From the NCBI GenBank assembly GCA_017551095.1, contig JAFZMQ010000025.1:1-64000 (forward strand): a stretch of DNA of 64,000 nucleotides, written 5' to 3'. Under the pieces are notes generated by a model that saw only the letters and a list, made by a program, of their open reading frames with translations, searched no databases and was not told the origin of the DNA. Of the stretch, positions 1-7,245 are shown piece by piece. Source of the stretch: Clostridia bacterium (GTDB taxonomy: Bacteria > Bacillota > Clostridia > UBA1381). Position numbers and translations under genes: made by a program. How positions within the stretch are numbered: position 1 is the first letter of the stretch; every line of letters begins with the position of its first letter.

Positions 1-877
1 CATAAGCGATATTGAGGCGATATGCAAAATATCGCATAAAAAAAATATTCCCGTTTTGGTTGACGCGGCACACGGTGCTCATTTAGGCTTTGGCGGCTTT
101 CAAAAAGATGCGTCAAGTCTTGGTGCGGATGCGTCGGTGGAGAGTTTGCATAAGACGCTTATGAGCCTTACGCAGACGGCGGTATGTTATCTGTCAGGGA
201 ATCTTATTGACGAAGCGGAAGTCTCAAAAAAACTTGCCGTTTTTGAAACGAGCAGTCCGTCATATATCCTGCTTTCGTCAATAGATGGCTGCATAAATAC
301 GCTTAAAACGCATAAAGAAGAGATTTTTAAGGCTTGGGAAGATAATCTGGAAAGATTTTATAATAAAATTTCTGCATTGAAAAATATTGAAATCTTGAAC
401 GATAACGAGTTTTTCGGACTTGATAAGAGCAAGATTGTGCTTTTCCCCAAAAACCGAAACGGTGCATTTCTCGCCGATAGTTTGCGAAAATTCGGCATTG
501 AGCCTGAAATGACAGCACCAAACTATGTCATATGTATGACAGGTGCAGGAGAAAGATGGGAAAATCTTAAAAAACTTGCAAAAGCACTCATAAAAATTGA
601 TAAATCGTTTAAAAATCCTATAAATCCTCCCGAATATGAAGTTTTAAAAAAATCAAAAAACTGTCAGCCAACAGAAAAAACGGAGTTTTGCAAAATAGAG
701 GATTTATGCGGAAGAATTTCCGCAGGATATGTTTTTGCATATCCGCCCGAAGTCCCTATTTTAGTGCCTTGCGAGGAAATCACAGAGGAAACCGTAAAAA
801 AAATATGCGAATGTTTGGAAAACGGGCTTACGGTTTTGGGTGACATTGACGGCGACAAAATACTTGTCATGAAATAG
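1..877 (+). CDS. Orn/Lys/Arg decarboxylase family protein, 3' part
   Basis: The 5' end is cut by the window edge. An open frame runs from base 2 to the TAG at 875-877 (291 residues), so the TTG/ATG codons inside it are not real starts. The motif DAAHGAHLGF followed by ESLHKTLMSLTQTA is the signature of fold-type I, PLP-dependent basic amino-acid decarboxylases; the Lys after His is the expected Schiff-base lysine. The remainder matches the small C-terminal region of the short Firmicutes forms (SpeA/YaaO-like) rather than the large inducible enterobacterial enzymes. Family members make polyamine precursors from arginine, lysine or ornithine in the cytoplasm; the substrate cannot be told here. 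The scfA promoter follows directly, so this gene probably ends its own transcription unit. Confidence 0.88.
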   Translation, partial: ISDIEAICKISHKKNIPVLVDAAHGAHLGFGGFQKDASSLGADASVESLHKTLMSLTQTAVCYLSGNLIDEAEVSKKLAVFETSSPSYILLSSIDGCINTLKTHKEEIFKAWEDNLERFYNKISALKNIEILNDNEFFGLDKSKIVLFPKNRNGAFLADSLRKFGIEPEMTAPNYVICMTGAGERWENLKKLAKALIKIDKSFKNPINPPEYEVLKKSKNCQPTEKTEFCKIEDLCGRISAGYVFAYPPEVPILVPCEEITEETVKKICECLENGLTVLGDIDGDKILVMK

Positions 878-886
878 TAAATTTAC

Positions 887-915
887 TTGACAAGAGCAAA
901 AAAAGACTATATAAT
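887..915 (+). promoter_or_regulatory. Sigma-A type promoter of scfA
   Basis: TTGACA at 887-892 and TATAAT at 910-915 are separated by 17 bases: a perfect vegetative consensus. Transcription would begin near 922, giving a leader of about 157 nt before the scfA start codon, long enough for the structured element at 951-1047. Confidence 0.85.
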
Positions 916-950
916 AACGGTAGTGAGAATTTGGTAAGGAGAGAATAAGT

Positions 951-1047
951 CCGAATAAAATTGCCCATCTCACCGCTTTTCGCTCTGGGCGGTACAATCC
1001 GTACAGCACCACTCGTTGCAAAGCGGTAATATGAACAATTTTCTTTC
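951..1047 (+). ncRNA. Structured leader element, copy A (upstream of scfA)
   Basis: This 97-nt segment lies between the scfA promoter and its ribosome binding site and is about three quarters identical to 16295-16389. It folds as one long interrupted hairpin. P1 pairs aaaattg (957-963) with caatttt (1036-1042); P2 pairs accgcttt with aaagcggt; inner pairs join tgggc with gcacca around a bulged A; an apical gtac/gtac pair follows. In the other copy P1 is aaaatcg/cgatttt, a compensatory T-A to C-G change. A one-base length difference in the apical loop would break any shared reading frame, so an RNA role fits better than a peptide. No known riboswitch class was recognised. It could be a cis-regulatory leader or a dispersed structured repeat. 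Confidence 0.6.
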
Positions 1048-1078
1048 AGACTTGGTACAGAAAGGAATTGATATAAAA

Positions 1079-1342
1079 ATGAATAGAATAAAAACACTTG
1101 TTACGAGAAATCTTGTAAGCTGCGAGGGCGGATGCGGAGAGTGCCAGACATCATGCCAATCTGCGTGTAAAACCTCATGCGGAGTTGCAAATCAGCCCTG
1201 CGAAAATACATCGAGGATAAAAACGCTTGTTACGAGAAATCTTGTAAACTGCGAGGGCGGATGCGGAGAGTGCCAGACATCATGCCAATCCGCATGTAAA
1301 ACCTCATGCGGAGTTGCAAATCAGCCCTGCGAAAAAGAATAA
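1079..1342 (+). CDS. scfA: SCIFF ranthipeptide precursor, tandemly duplicated
   Basis: This encodes an 87-residue cysteine-rich peptide. The SCIFF family (six cysteines in forty-five residues) normally has one copy of a core containing GCGECQ-SCQSACKTSC-VANQ-C. Here the entire unit, from RIKTLVTRNL to NQPCE, occurs twice in frame. Each unit has seven cysteines, one more than the usual six because of the SCEGG/NCEGG residue. The ATG at 1079 is preferred because AAAGGA lies 12 nt upstream and the family starts with a short basic stretch before IKTL; an upstream TTG extension would run through the structured leader. The precursor is the substrate of the radical SAM maturase encoded just downstream, which installs thioether cross-links on Cys residues. 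Physiological role in this organism is unknown. Confidence 0.93.
   Translation: MNRIKTLVTRNLVSCEGGCGECQTSCQSACKTSCGVANQPCENTSRIKTLVTRNLVNCEGGCGECQTSCQSACKTSCGVANQPCEKE
1085..1342 (+). repeat. 129-bp tandem repeat within scfA (2 copies)
   Basis: Units at 1085-1213 and 1214-1342 have a period of 129 nt (43 codons). I count only a handful of base differences over the shared codons; all but one (Ser to Asn before the first Cys) are synonymous, except for the final codons. This points to a fairly recent duplication kept under protein-level constraint. Confidence 0.9.
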
Positions 1343-1352
1343 TCATAAATAT

Positions 1353-1380
1353 GCCGGCTGAAAATTCAGTCGGCAATTTT
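1353..1380 (+). terminator. Hairpin between scfA and scfB
   Basis: gccggctga pairs with tcagtcggc (one G-U) around an aaat loop at 1353-1374, followed by aattttatt. It sits between the precursor stop and the maturase start. It looks like a partial terminator that would let the peptide gene be transcribed in excess of the enzyme gene; no separate maturase promoter is obvious. Confidence 0.7.
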
Positions 1381-1406
1381 ATTAAACCAAAAGGGGATAA
1401 AAGGGA

Positions 1407-2783
1407 ATGATACACCAATATAAGCTGAACGGATATAACATTGTCTTAGACACTGCAAGTGGCTCAGTTCATGCCGTTGATGATGTTGCGTATGACATAA
1501 TCGGGATGTATGAAAAAACCGAAACTGCCGAAATAGTAAGGAAAATCACCGAAAAATACGGCATAACGGAAAAAGATGTTTTATCCTGCATAGACGATAT
1601 TGAAAAACTGAAAGAATCCAAACAACTTTTCTGCGAGGATATTTATGCCGATAAAGCGGATATGTTAAAGAATAAAAATAATGTCATAAAGGCACTTTGT
1701 CTGCATGTTTCGCATACCTGCAACTTAAATTGCAGTTACTGTTTTGCAGGACAAGGCAAATACAGTGGCGACAGGGCTGTTATGAGCTTGGAAGTGGGCA
1801 AACGGGCAATAGATTTCCTTATTGAAAACTCGGGTGACAGAAAAAATCTTGAAGTGGACTTTTTCGGCGGCGAACCGCTTATGAATTTTGAAGTGGTAAA
1901 GGAAATTGTAAAATACGCAAGGAGCATAGAAAAGGACCACGGCAAGAATTTCCGATTTACTCTAACCACAAACGGTGTTTTGCTCGATAGCGAAGTAACC
2001 GATTTTTGCAATAAAGAAATGAATAATGTCGTACTTAGTCTGGACGGACGCCGTGAGGTGCATGACCGTTTTCGAAAGGATTACAGCGGAAAGGGAAGTT
2101 ATGATGTAATTGTCCCGAAGTTTTTGGAGTTTGTGAAAAAACGCGGAGATAAAAGCTATTACATAAGAGGCACATATACCCATAAAAATACCGACTTTTT
2201 AAACGATATTCTGCATATGGCGGACTTGGGCTTTAAGGAGCTTAGTATGGAGCCTGTTGTCTGTTCGCCGGAGGACGAATGTGCCTTGACCGAGGCAGAT
2301 TTGCCGATTTTGTTTAATCAGTACGAGCTTTTGGCAAAGGAGATGTTAAAGCGTGACCGCGAGGGACGGGGCTTTACATTCTATCACTATATGATAGATT
2401 TGGAGAACGGACCTTGTATATATAAGCGTATTTCAGGCTGCGGCTCAGGCACGGAATATATGGCGGTTACGCCTTGGGGTGAGCTCTATCCCTGCCACCA
2501 GTTTGTCGGTGATGAAAAGTACAGTATGGGCAATCTTTGGGACGGCGTAACGAACACCGAGCTTCGTGAAAAGTTCAGAAAATGCAACGCCTATTCACGC
2601 AGCGAATGTCAGGATTGCTGGGCAAAACTCTACTGCTCGGGCGGTTGTGCCGCAAATGCTTATCATGCGTCGGGTGATATAGGAAAGGTATATGAATACG
2701 GCTGCAAACTTTTCAAAAAGCGTATGGAATGTGCGATAATGATGCAGGTAGATAAAGTTTTATCGGGTGAAAAAAATGATTAA
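1407..2783 (+). CDS. scfB: SCIFF peptide maturase (radical SAM/SPASM)
   Basis: The 458-residue cytoplasmic enzyme forms thioether cross-links in SCIFF-type ranthipeptides (CteB of Clostridium thermocellum is the studied example). Residues 1-90 look like the RRE/PqqD-like leader-binding domain. The radical SAM cluster motif CNLNCSYC places Cys at 105, 109 and 112. A GGEP motif follows (FFGGEPLMNF). The C-terminal SPASM region carries many cysteines (CGSGTEY, YPCHQF, CQDCWAKLYCSGGC, YGCKLF) that bind auxiliary Fe-S clusters. It lies 64 nt after the precursor gene, the conserved arrangement of this pair. Its last bases overlap the next ORF start by 8 nt, suggesting co-translation with the AlaX gene. 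Confidence 0.95.
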   Translation: MIHQYKLNGYNIVLDTASGSVHAVDDVAYDIIGMYEKTETAEIVRKITEKYGITEKDVLSCIDDIEKLKESKQLFCEDIYADKADMLKNKNNVIKALCLHVSHTCNLNCSYCFAGQGKYSGDRAVMSLEVGKRAIDFLIENSGDRKNLEVDFFGGEPLMNFEVVKEIVKYARSIEKDHGKNFRFTLTTNGVLLDSEVTDFCNKEMNNVVLSLDGRREVHDRFRKDYSGKGSYDVIVPKFLEFVKKRGDKSYYIRGTYTHKNTDFLNDILHMADLGFKELSMEPVVCSPEDECALTEADLPILFNQYELLAKEMLKRDREGRGFTFYHYMIDLENGPCIYKRISGCGSGTEYMAVTPWGELYPCHQFVGDEKYSMGNLWDGVTNTELREKFRKCNAYSRSECQDCWAKLYCSGGCAANAYHASGDIGKVYEYGCKLFKKRMECAIMMQVDKVLSGEKND

Positions 2784-3924
2784 ACTGTATTACGAGGATA
2801 GCTACATAAAGGATTTCACGGCAAAGGTAGAAAAATGTATTCCAAAGGAAAACGGGTATGCGGTTTTGCTCAGCCAAACGGCATTTTTTCCGACAGCAGG
2901 AGGTCAGGAATGTGATGGGGGAACTCTTGACGGACAGGAGGTTTTGTCGGTTTACACCCAAAATGACGAGGTTTATCACCTTGTAAAAAATCCGATTGAA
3001 GTCGGGAAAACGGTGCCTGGTGAGCTTTATTTTGCGGAGCGTTTCCGCAAAATGCAGCATCACAGTGCGGAGCATATTGTGTCGGGACTGGCATTTTCTG
3101 AATTTGGTCTTAATAATGTCGGGTTTCATCTTGATAGTAGCGGTGTTACGATAGATTATGATGCCGAACTCAGCGAAAAAGAGCTTTTTAAGCTCGAACT
3201 ACTTGCAAACGAAGCAGTTTGGAAAAATCTTCCGATAACGGCAAGTTATCCGACCGAAGAAGAGCTTGAAAAAATTAAATATCGCAGTAAAACCGATATT
3301 TTAGGCAAAATAAGAATAATCACGATAGAAGGCATAGATGTATGTGCCTGTTGTGCACCGCATGTTAAAAGGACGGGCGAGATAGGCATAATTAAATTTA
3401 CCGATATGATACGCCACAGGGGCGGCGTCAGAATAAAGATGATATGCGGAAAAGACGCACTTTTTGACTATGCGGAAAAGCAAAAAAGCGTTTTTGCCGT
3501 GTCAAATATGCTGTCCGCACCTCAATTCGAAGTAGCAAAAGCGGTTTTGAAGCTGAAAGATGATTTTGATGCTCTTAAAAGAGAAAAAGCGGCGGAAATA
3601 AAAAAACTTGCAACAATACAAGCGGAAAACATCCCCAAAACTGACGGGAATTACTATGTTTTCGCAGAAATATCGGACAAAAACGCACTAAGACTTTTTG
3701 CAAATGAGGGGAAAAAGCAAGTTGGCGGAATGTTTGCCGTTTTTTCAGGGAATGATAAGGACGGTTATAGCTATATAATCACCGCAAAAAACGGCGTCAA
3801 AGACTTTGTAAAAACGCTTAACACCAAGCTTTTGGGAAAGGGCGGAGGCAGTGACATTATGGCGGAGGGACAGCTTTTATCAGCAAAAGCGGAAATAGAG
3901 GCTGTTCTTAAAGAAATGCTATAA
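2776..3924 (+). CDS. Alanyl-tRNA editing protein (AlaX-L type, DHHA1 domain)
   Basis: The 382-residue protein is related to the editing half of alanyl-tRNA synthetase. It has the N-terminal barrel (FFPTAGGQ motif), the zinc motif HSAEH at about residues 96-100, the second zinc half CACCAPH at about 190-196, and a C-terminal DHHA1 domain ending in a Gly-rich KGGGSD stretch. Such proteins hydrolyse Ser-tRNA(Ala) or Gly-tRNA(Ala) in trans. The ATG at 2776, overlapping scfB by 8 nt, was chosen over a GTG three codons upstream. Its 3' end overlaps the convergent pseudouridine synthase by 6 nt, leaving no room for an ordinary terminator between them. Confidence 0.9.
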   Translation: MIKLYYEDSYIKDFTAKVEKCIPKENGYAVLLSQTAFFPTAGGQECDGGTLDGQEVLSVYTQNDEVYHLVKNPIEVGKTVPGELYFAERFRKMQHHSAEHIVSGLAFSEFGLNNVGFHLDSSGVTIDYDAELSEKELFKLELLANEAVWKNLPITASYPTEEELEKIKYRSKTDILGKIRIITIEGIDVCACCAPHVKRTGEIGIIKFTDMIRHRGGVRIKMICGKDALFDYAEKQKSVFAVSNMLSAPQFEVAKAVLKLKDDFDALKREKAAEIKKLATIQAENIPKTDGNYYVFAEISDKNALRLFANEGKKQVGGMFAVFSGNDKDGYSYIITAKNGVKDFVKTLNTKLLGKGGGSDIMAEGQLLSAKAEIEAVLKEML

Positions 3925-4800
3925 TTTTTTGCAAATTTCCAAAAGCTCCATATCTTTTGGCAGAGGAGCGGTTATTTTCATATGCTTTTTTGTTACCGGG
4001 TGCGGAAAGCTGACGCTATGGCAGTGTAGGCGTATTCTTTCGCCCTCAATGTCCTTGCCGTACAGAAAATCAGCATAAATCGGAACGCCTAAGTGTGCAA
4101 GATGTAGGCGGATTTGGTGCGTTCTGCCTGTTTTTGGATGAAGTTTTATAAGGCTAAGCCCGTTTAGCTCGTCAATCACTTCATAATCGGTTACAGCAGG
4201 TTTTCCGTCGTCAGCGATTATTCTTTTTATAATCCCCTCTTTTTCACGCTTAATAGGTGCCGAAACTGTGCCTTTTTTGCCCTTTAATGTGCCGACGCAG
4301 ACGGCAACATATTCCTTTTCAAATTCGCCGTTTTTTATCGCACGGGAAATACAGTCACCGCTCCACGCATTTTTTGCAATGATTAAAACGCCCGATGTGT
4401 CGCGGTCAAGGCGTGAGGGAGCACGAAAGGTAAAGGGGCGGTCACGGAAGTAGTACAAAATTGCGTTTGAAACCGTGCCCGTATTGTGATAAACCGATGT
4501 GTGCGTAGGCATTTTCGGGGGTTTGTTTATAATGAGCAAGTCCTCGTCCTCAAAGAGTATTTCTAAGGGGATATTCTCAGGCGTTATGTTTTCCGAAGCC
4601 TTGTCAAAAAGGGTGATTTTCAGAACATCACCCGAAGAAACGGTTTTATTCACAAATTCCTTTTTCCCGTTTAAAGTTATGCCGTCGCCCTCTTTTAATG
4701 AGGTGATAAGCCTTCCGGAAAAAGCAAAACGGTTTTTTAATATGTATTTTATATCTTTTCCTTTTAAATCTTCCGTTACTGTCAGCAAAAATTCACGCAT
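3919..4800 (-). CDS. RluA-family pseudouridine synthase
   Basis: The 293-residue protein has an N-terminal S4-like RNA-binding region (about 1-65) and the catalytic motif RLDRDTSGVLIIAKN, in which the second Asp is the nucleophile of RluA/RluD-type synthases. The later motif PKTGRTHQIRLHLAHLG is also diagnostic. It converts uridines to pseudouridine in rRNA or tRNA; the target position cannot be assigned by reading. The ATG at 4800 is the first Met and fits the family length. No neighbouring gene is co-oriented, so it is transcribed alone. Confidence 0.92.
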   Translation of the reverse strand: MREFLLTVTEDLKGKDIKYILKNRFAFSGRLITSLKEGDGITLNGKKEFVNKTVSSGDVLKITLFDKASENITPENIPLEILFEDEDLLIINKPPKMPTHTSVYHNTGTVSNAILYYFRDRPFTFRAPSRLDRDTSGVLIIAKNAWSGDCISRAIKNGEFEKEYVAVCVGTLKGKKGTVSAPIKREKEGIIKRIIADDGKPAVTDYEVIDELNGLSLIKLHPKTGRTHQIRLHLAHLGVPIYADFLYGKDIEGERIRLHCHSVSFPHPVTKKHMKITAPLPKDMELLEICKKL

Positions 4801-4873
4801 AACATCACCCCTTTATGCTATTATATCATTTATTTCCGGTGATTTCAAATATATTACAAAGCCCTGTAAACTA

Positions 4874-4902
4874 TTGACCGAAAGGGCAATTTATGGTAGA
4901 AT
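4874..4902 (+). promoter_or_regulatory. Promoter of the ECF transporter operon
   Basis: TTGACC at 4874-4879, 17 bases, then TAGAAT at 4897-4902. The start site near 4909 leaves a leader of about 30 nt, too short for a riboswitch, so ligand control through an RNA leader is unlikely. Confidence 0.65.
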
Positions 4903-4937
4903 TTTAATATCTATGAATTATTAAGGAGAGAACGCAA

Positions 4938-5513
4938 ATGAAAGCTAAAATGACCACAAGAGAACTGACTTTGGCATCAATACTTACAGCAATCGTTTTT
5001 GTTTTGCAATATTTCGGATGTGTTATAAAATTCGGTACTTTTTCAATATCAACAGTTCTTATTCCGATAGTTATAGGAGCGGCGGTATGCGGTACCTGGG
5101 TTGCGGCATGGCTTGGGTTTGTTTTCGGGATAGCGGTGCTGTTAAGCGGTGATGCGGCGATATTTTTAGCTGTCAGCGTTTGGGGCACAGTCCTTACAGT
5201 GCTTTTAAAGGGTATCGGATGCGGCTTTGCCTCGGGAATTGCCTATAAGGCTATGCGTAAAATAGGCGGCGAATATCTTTCGGTAATAGTATCGGCAATA
5301 ATTTGTCCCATTGTAAATACGGGCATTTTCCTTTTAGGCTGCCGGATGTTTTTTATGGACACGGTATCTCAGATTGCCGTATCGGCAGGCTGGGAAGGCA
5401 GTATTGCAGGGTTTATGATAATAGCCTTTGTAGGCGTAAACTTTTTGGTTGAGATGGGCATAAATATCTTTTTATCACCCATTGTTGTACGGCTTTTGAA
5501 ATTAAAAAAATAG
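4938..5513 (+). CDS. ECF transporter S component, substrate unknown
   Basis: The 191-residue, very hydrophobic protein has about six predicted membrane segments. The N-terminal TTRELTLASILTAIVFVLQ resembles the start of energy-coupling-factor substrate-binding subunits, and an inner-membrane small-molecule binding role is expected. AGGAGAG lies 8 nt before the ATG. Only a methyltransferase gene separates it from the ecfA1-ecfA2-ecfT genes, so it is probably one of the S units sharing that module. No riboswitch or pathway gene nearby reveals the vitamin or metal it carries. Confidence 0.8.
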   Translation: MKAKMTTRELTLASILTAIVFVLQYFGCVIKFGTFSISTVLIPIVIGAAVCGTWVAAWLGFVFGIAVLLSGDAAIFLAVSVWGTVLTVLLKGIGCGFASGIAYKAMRKIGGEYLSVIVSAIICPIVNTGIFLLGCRMFFMDTVSQIAVSAGWEGSIAGFMIIAFVGVNFLVEMGINIFLSPIVVRLLKLKK

Positions 5514-5525
5514 CAGGAGAAGGCT

Positions 5526-6404
5526 ATGTGGTGTGCAGATGAATGGCGTGACTACATCTTAATAGACGCGGCGGACGGGGAAAAGCTGGAATATTGGAAA
5601 AATGTTCTTTTACGGCGTCCCGAACCGCAGGCGGTGTGGACGGAAAAGTCAAAAACGGCTCTATGGGACAAGACAGATGCAACATACAAAAGGAGCAGTA
5701 CGGGCGGCGGACACTGGGAAGTTTTCAATAAGAAAATCCCGGACAGGTGGACGGTAAGCTACAAAAACCTGACCTTTAACATAAAGCCTATGGGGTTTAA
5801 GCATACAGGTCTTTTTCCGGAACAGGCGGTTAATTGGGAGTGGTTTTCGGAGCTTATAAAAAACACCGAAAAACCCGTAAAGGTTCTTAATCTTTTCGCA
5901 TATACGGGCGGTGCGACGGTTGCGGCTCTGTCGGCAGGTGCGGAAGTCTGCCATGTTGACGCGTCAAAGGGGATGGTATCCTGGGCAAAGGAAAATGTTG
6001 ATGCGTCGGGGCTTTCCGATAAGCCGGTAAGATACATTGTTGATGATGTTAAAAAGTTTGTGGCAAGGGAAATACGGCGTGGCAAAAGGTATGATGCAAT
6101 CATTATGGACCCGCCCTCTTACGGCAGAGGTCCAAAAGGTGAGCTTTGGAAGATAGAGGACGAGCTCTATCCGCTCGTTTGCGATTGCGTGAAAATACTT
6201 TCGGAAAAACCGCTATTTTTCCTCATAAACGCCTATACAACAGGACTTTCAAAAACAATTTTGGAAAATGTTATGAGCCTGACGCTTAAAAATAAATTTG
6301 GGGGAATTATAAACTGTGACGAAATCGGACTTATGATGCAGGACAAAAATATGGTTTTGCCTTGCGGAATAAGCTGTCGTTGGAATGGAAACTGTTATGA
6401 TTGA
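5526..6404 (+). CDS. Class I SAM-dependent methyltransferase (RlmI/RlmK-like)
   Basis: The 292-residue protein carries a Rossmann methyltransferase domain: VLNLFAYTGGATVAALSAGA (SAM-binding glycine loop), an acidic VDASKGM, and the catalytic DPPSYGRGPKGE motif. This arrangement is typical of the RlmI-type 23S rRNA cytosine-5 or guanine methyltransferases and their relatives. The usual N-terminal PUA domain of RlmI seems to be missing or replaced by about 90 unrelated residues, so the precise rRNA target is uncertain. It starts 12 nt after the S component and its stop lies inside the next gene. Confidence 0.82.
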   Translation: MWCADEWRDYILIDAADGEKLEYWKNVLLRRPEPQAVWTEKSKTALWDKTDATYKRSSTGGGHWEVFNKKIPDRWTVSYKNLTFNIKPMGFKHTGLFPEQAVNWEWFSELIKNTEKPVKVLNLFAYTGGATVAALSAGAEVCHVDASKGMVSWAKENVDASGLSDKPVRYIVDDVKKFVAREIRRGKRYDAIIMDPPSYGRGPKGELWKIEDELYPLVCDCVKILSEKPLFFLINAYTTGLSKTILENVMSLTLKNKFGGIINCDEIGLMMQDKNMVLPCGISCRWNGNCYD

Positions 6405-7245
6405 TGCAAAAAATATCACATTTACATATGATGAAGAAGAACCCAAAAAATATGTATTAAAGGGACTTGACCTGCATATAAAAAGGGGTAGTTTTGTTGC
6501 GGTTTTAGGGCATAACGGCTCGGGTAAATCCACTTTGGCAAAAACATTTAACGGAATTTTGTTGCCCTCGGGCGGTACAGTTTATGTTGCGGGAATGGAC
6601 ACAAAGGACGAAACAAAAATTTTTGATATACGAAGCACAGCAGGTATGGTTTTTCAAAACCCCGATAATCAGATGGTTGCGGCGATTGTCGAGGACGAAG
6701 TTGCGTTTGCACCTGAAAACTTAGGAGTCGAGCCTTCCGAGATACGACGCCGTGTTGACGAATGTCTTGAAACTGTTAATATGTCCGAATTTGCCAAAAG
6801 CTCACCGTCACGCCTTTCAGGAGGACAGAAACAGCGTATTGCAATAGCGGCGGTTTTGGCGATGGAGCCGGAATGTATAATTTTGGACGAGCCGACCGCA
6901 ATGCTTGACCCAAAGGGCAGGAGCGAGGTTATTAAAACCATAAAAGAACTCAATAAATCGCGGAATATGACGGTTGTTTTAATAACGCATTTTATGGAGG
7001 AGGCGGCAATCGCCGACCGTGTAGTTGTTATGAATCACGGCAGAATTGAAATGGACGACACGCCGTCAAAAATCTTTTCGCAAGTCGAAAAAATAAAGGA
7101 ATTAGGGCTTGATGTACCGCAGGTGACCGAGCTTGTTTTTGAGCTGAAAAAACAGGGCATCGACCTGCCAAGCGATATAATAACCATTGAAGAATGCCAC
7201 AGGGCAATTCTTGAAAAGCTGAAAAAGGGGACAAAAAATGATTAA
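6397..7245 (+). CDS. ecfA1: ECF transporter ATPase EcfA1
   Basis: The 282-residue ABC ATPase has Walker A GHNGSGKST, a Q loop with the EcfA1-typical FQNPDNQ, signature LSGGQKQR, Walker B CIILDEP, and a switch His in ITHFMEEA. It pairs with EcfA2 and EcfT to energise vitamin uptake through S components at the membrane. An in-frame ATG at 6385 gives four more residues; the ATG at 6397 has better spacing from GGAA and removes non-family residues. It overlaps both the methyltransferase and ecfA2 by 8 nt, indicating tight translational coupling. Confidence 0.93.
   Translation: MIDAKNITFTYDEEEPKKYVLKGLDLHIKRGSFVAVLGHNGSGKSTLAKTFNGILLPSGGTVYVAGMDTKDETKIFDIRSTAGMVFQNPDNQMVAAIVEDEVAFAPENLGVEPSEIRRRVDECLETVNMSEFAKSSPSRLSGGQKQRIAIAAVLAMEPECIILDEPTAMLDPKGRSEVIKTIKELNKSRNMTVVLITHFMEEAAIADRVVVMNHGRIEMDDTPSKIFSQVEKIKELGLDVPQVTELVFELKKQGIDLPSDIITIEECHRAILEKLKKGTKND

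Noticed and set aside
951-1047. Hammerhead, twister or other self-cleaving ribozyme, T-box or known riboswitch in the scfA leader
   Set aside because: None of the conserved cores (CUGAUGA/GAAA, T-box sequence, purine or SAM motifs) could be found.
1016-1078. TTG-initiated N-terminal extension of scfA (QSGNMNNFLSDLVQKGIDIK)
   Set aside because: It is read from the structured leader; the similar peptide from the copy before yqfC arises from RNA-level homology, with a frame shift between the copies. A better start with a ribosome site is at 1079.
1085-1342. CRISPR-like repeat
   Set aside because: Only two coding units with no spacers; it is an in-frame gene-internal duplication.
3919-3924. Frameshift or assembly error at the alaX/rluA overlap
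   Set aside because: Both proteins are full length with normal C-termini; a 6-nt convergent overlap is plausible.
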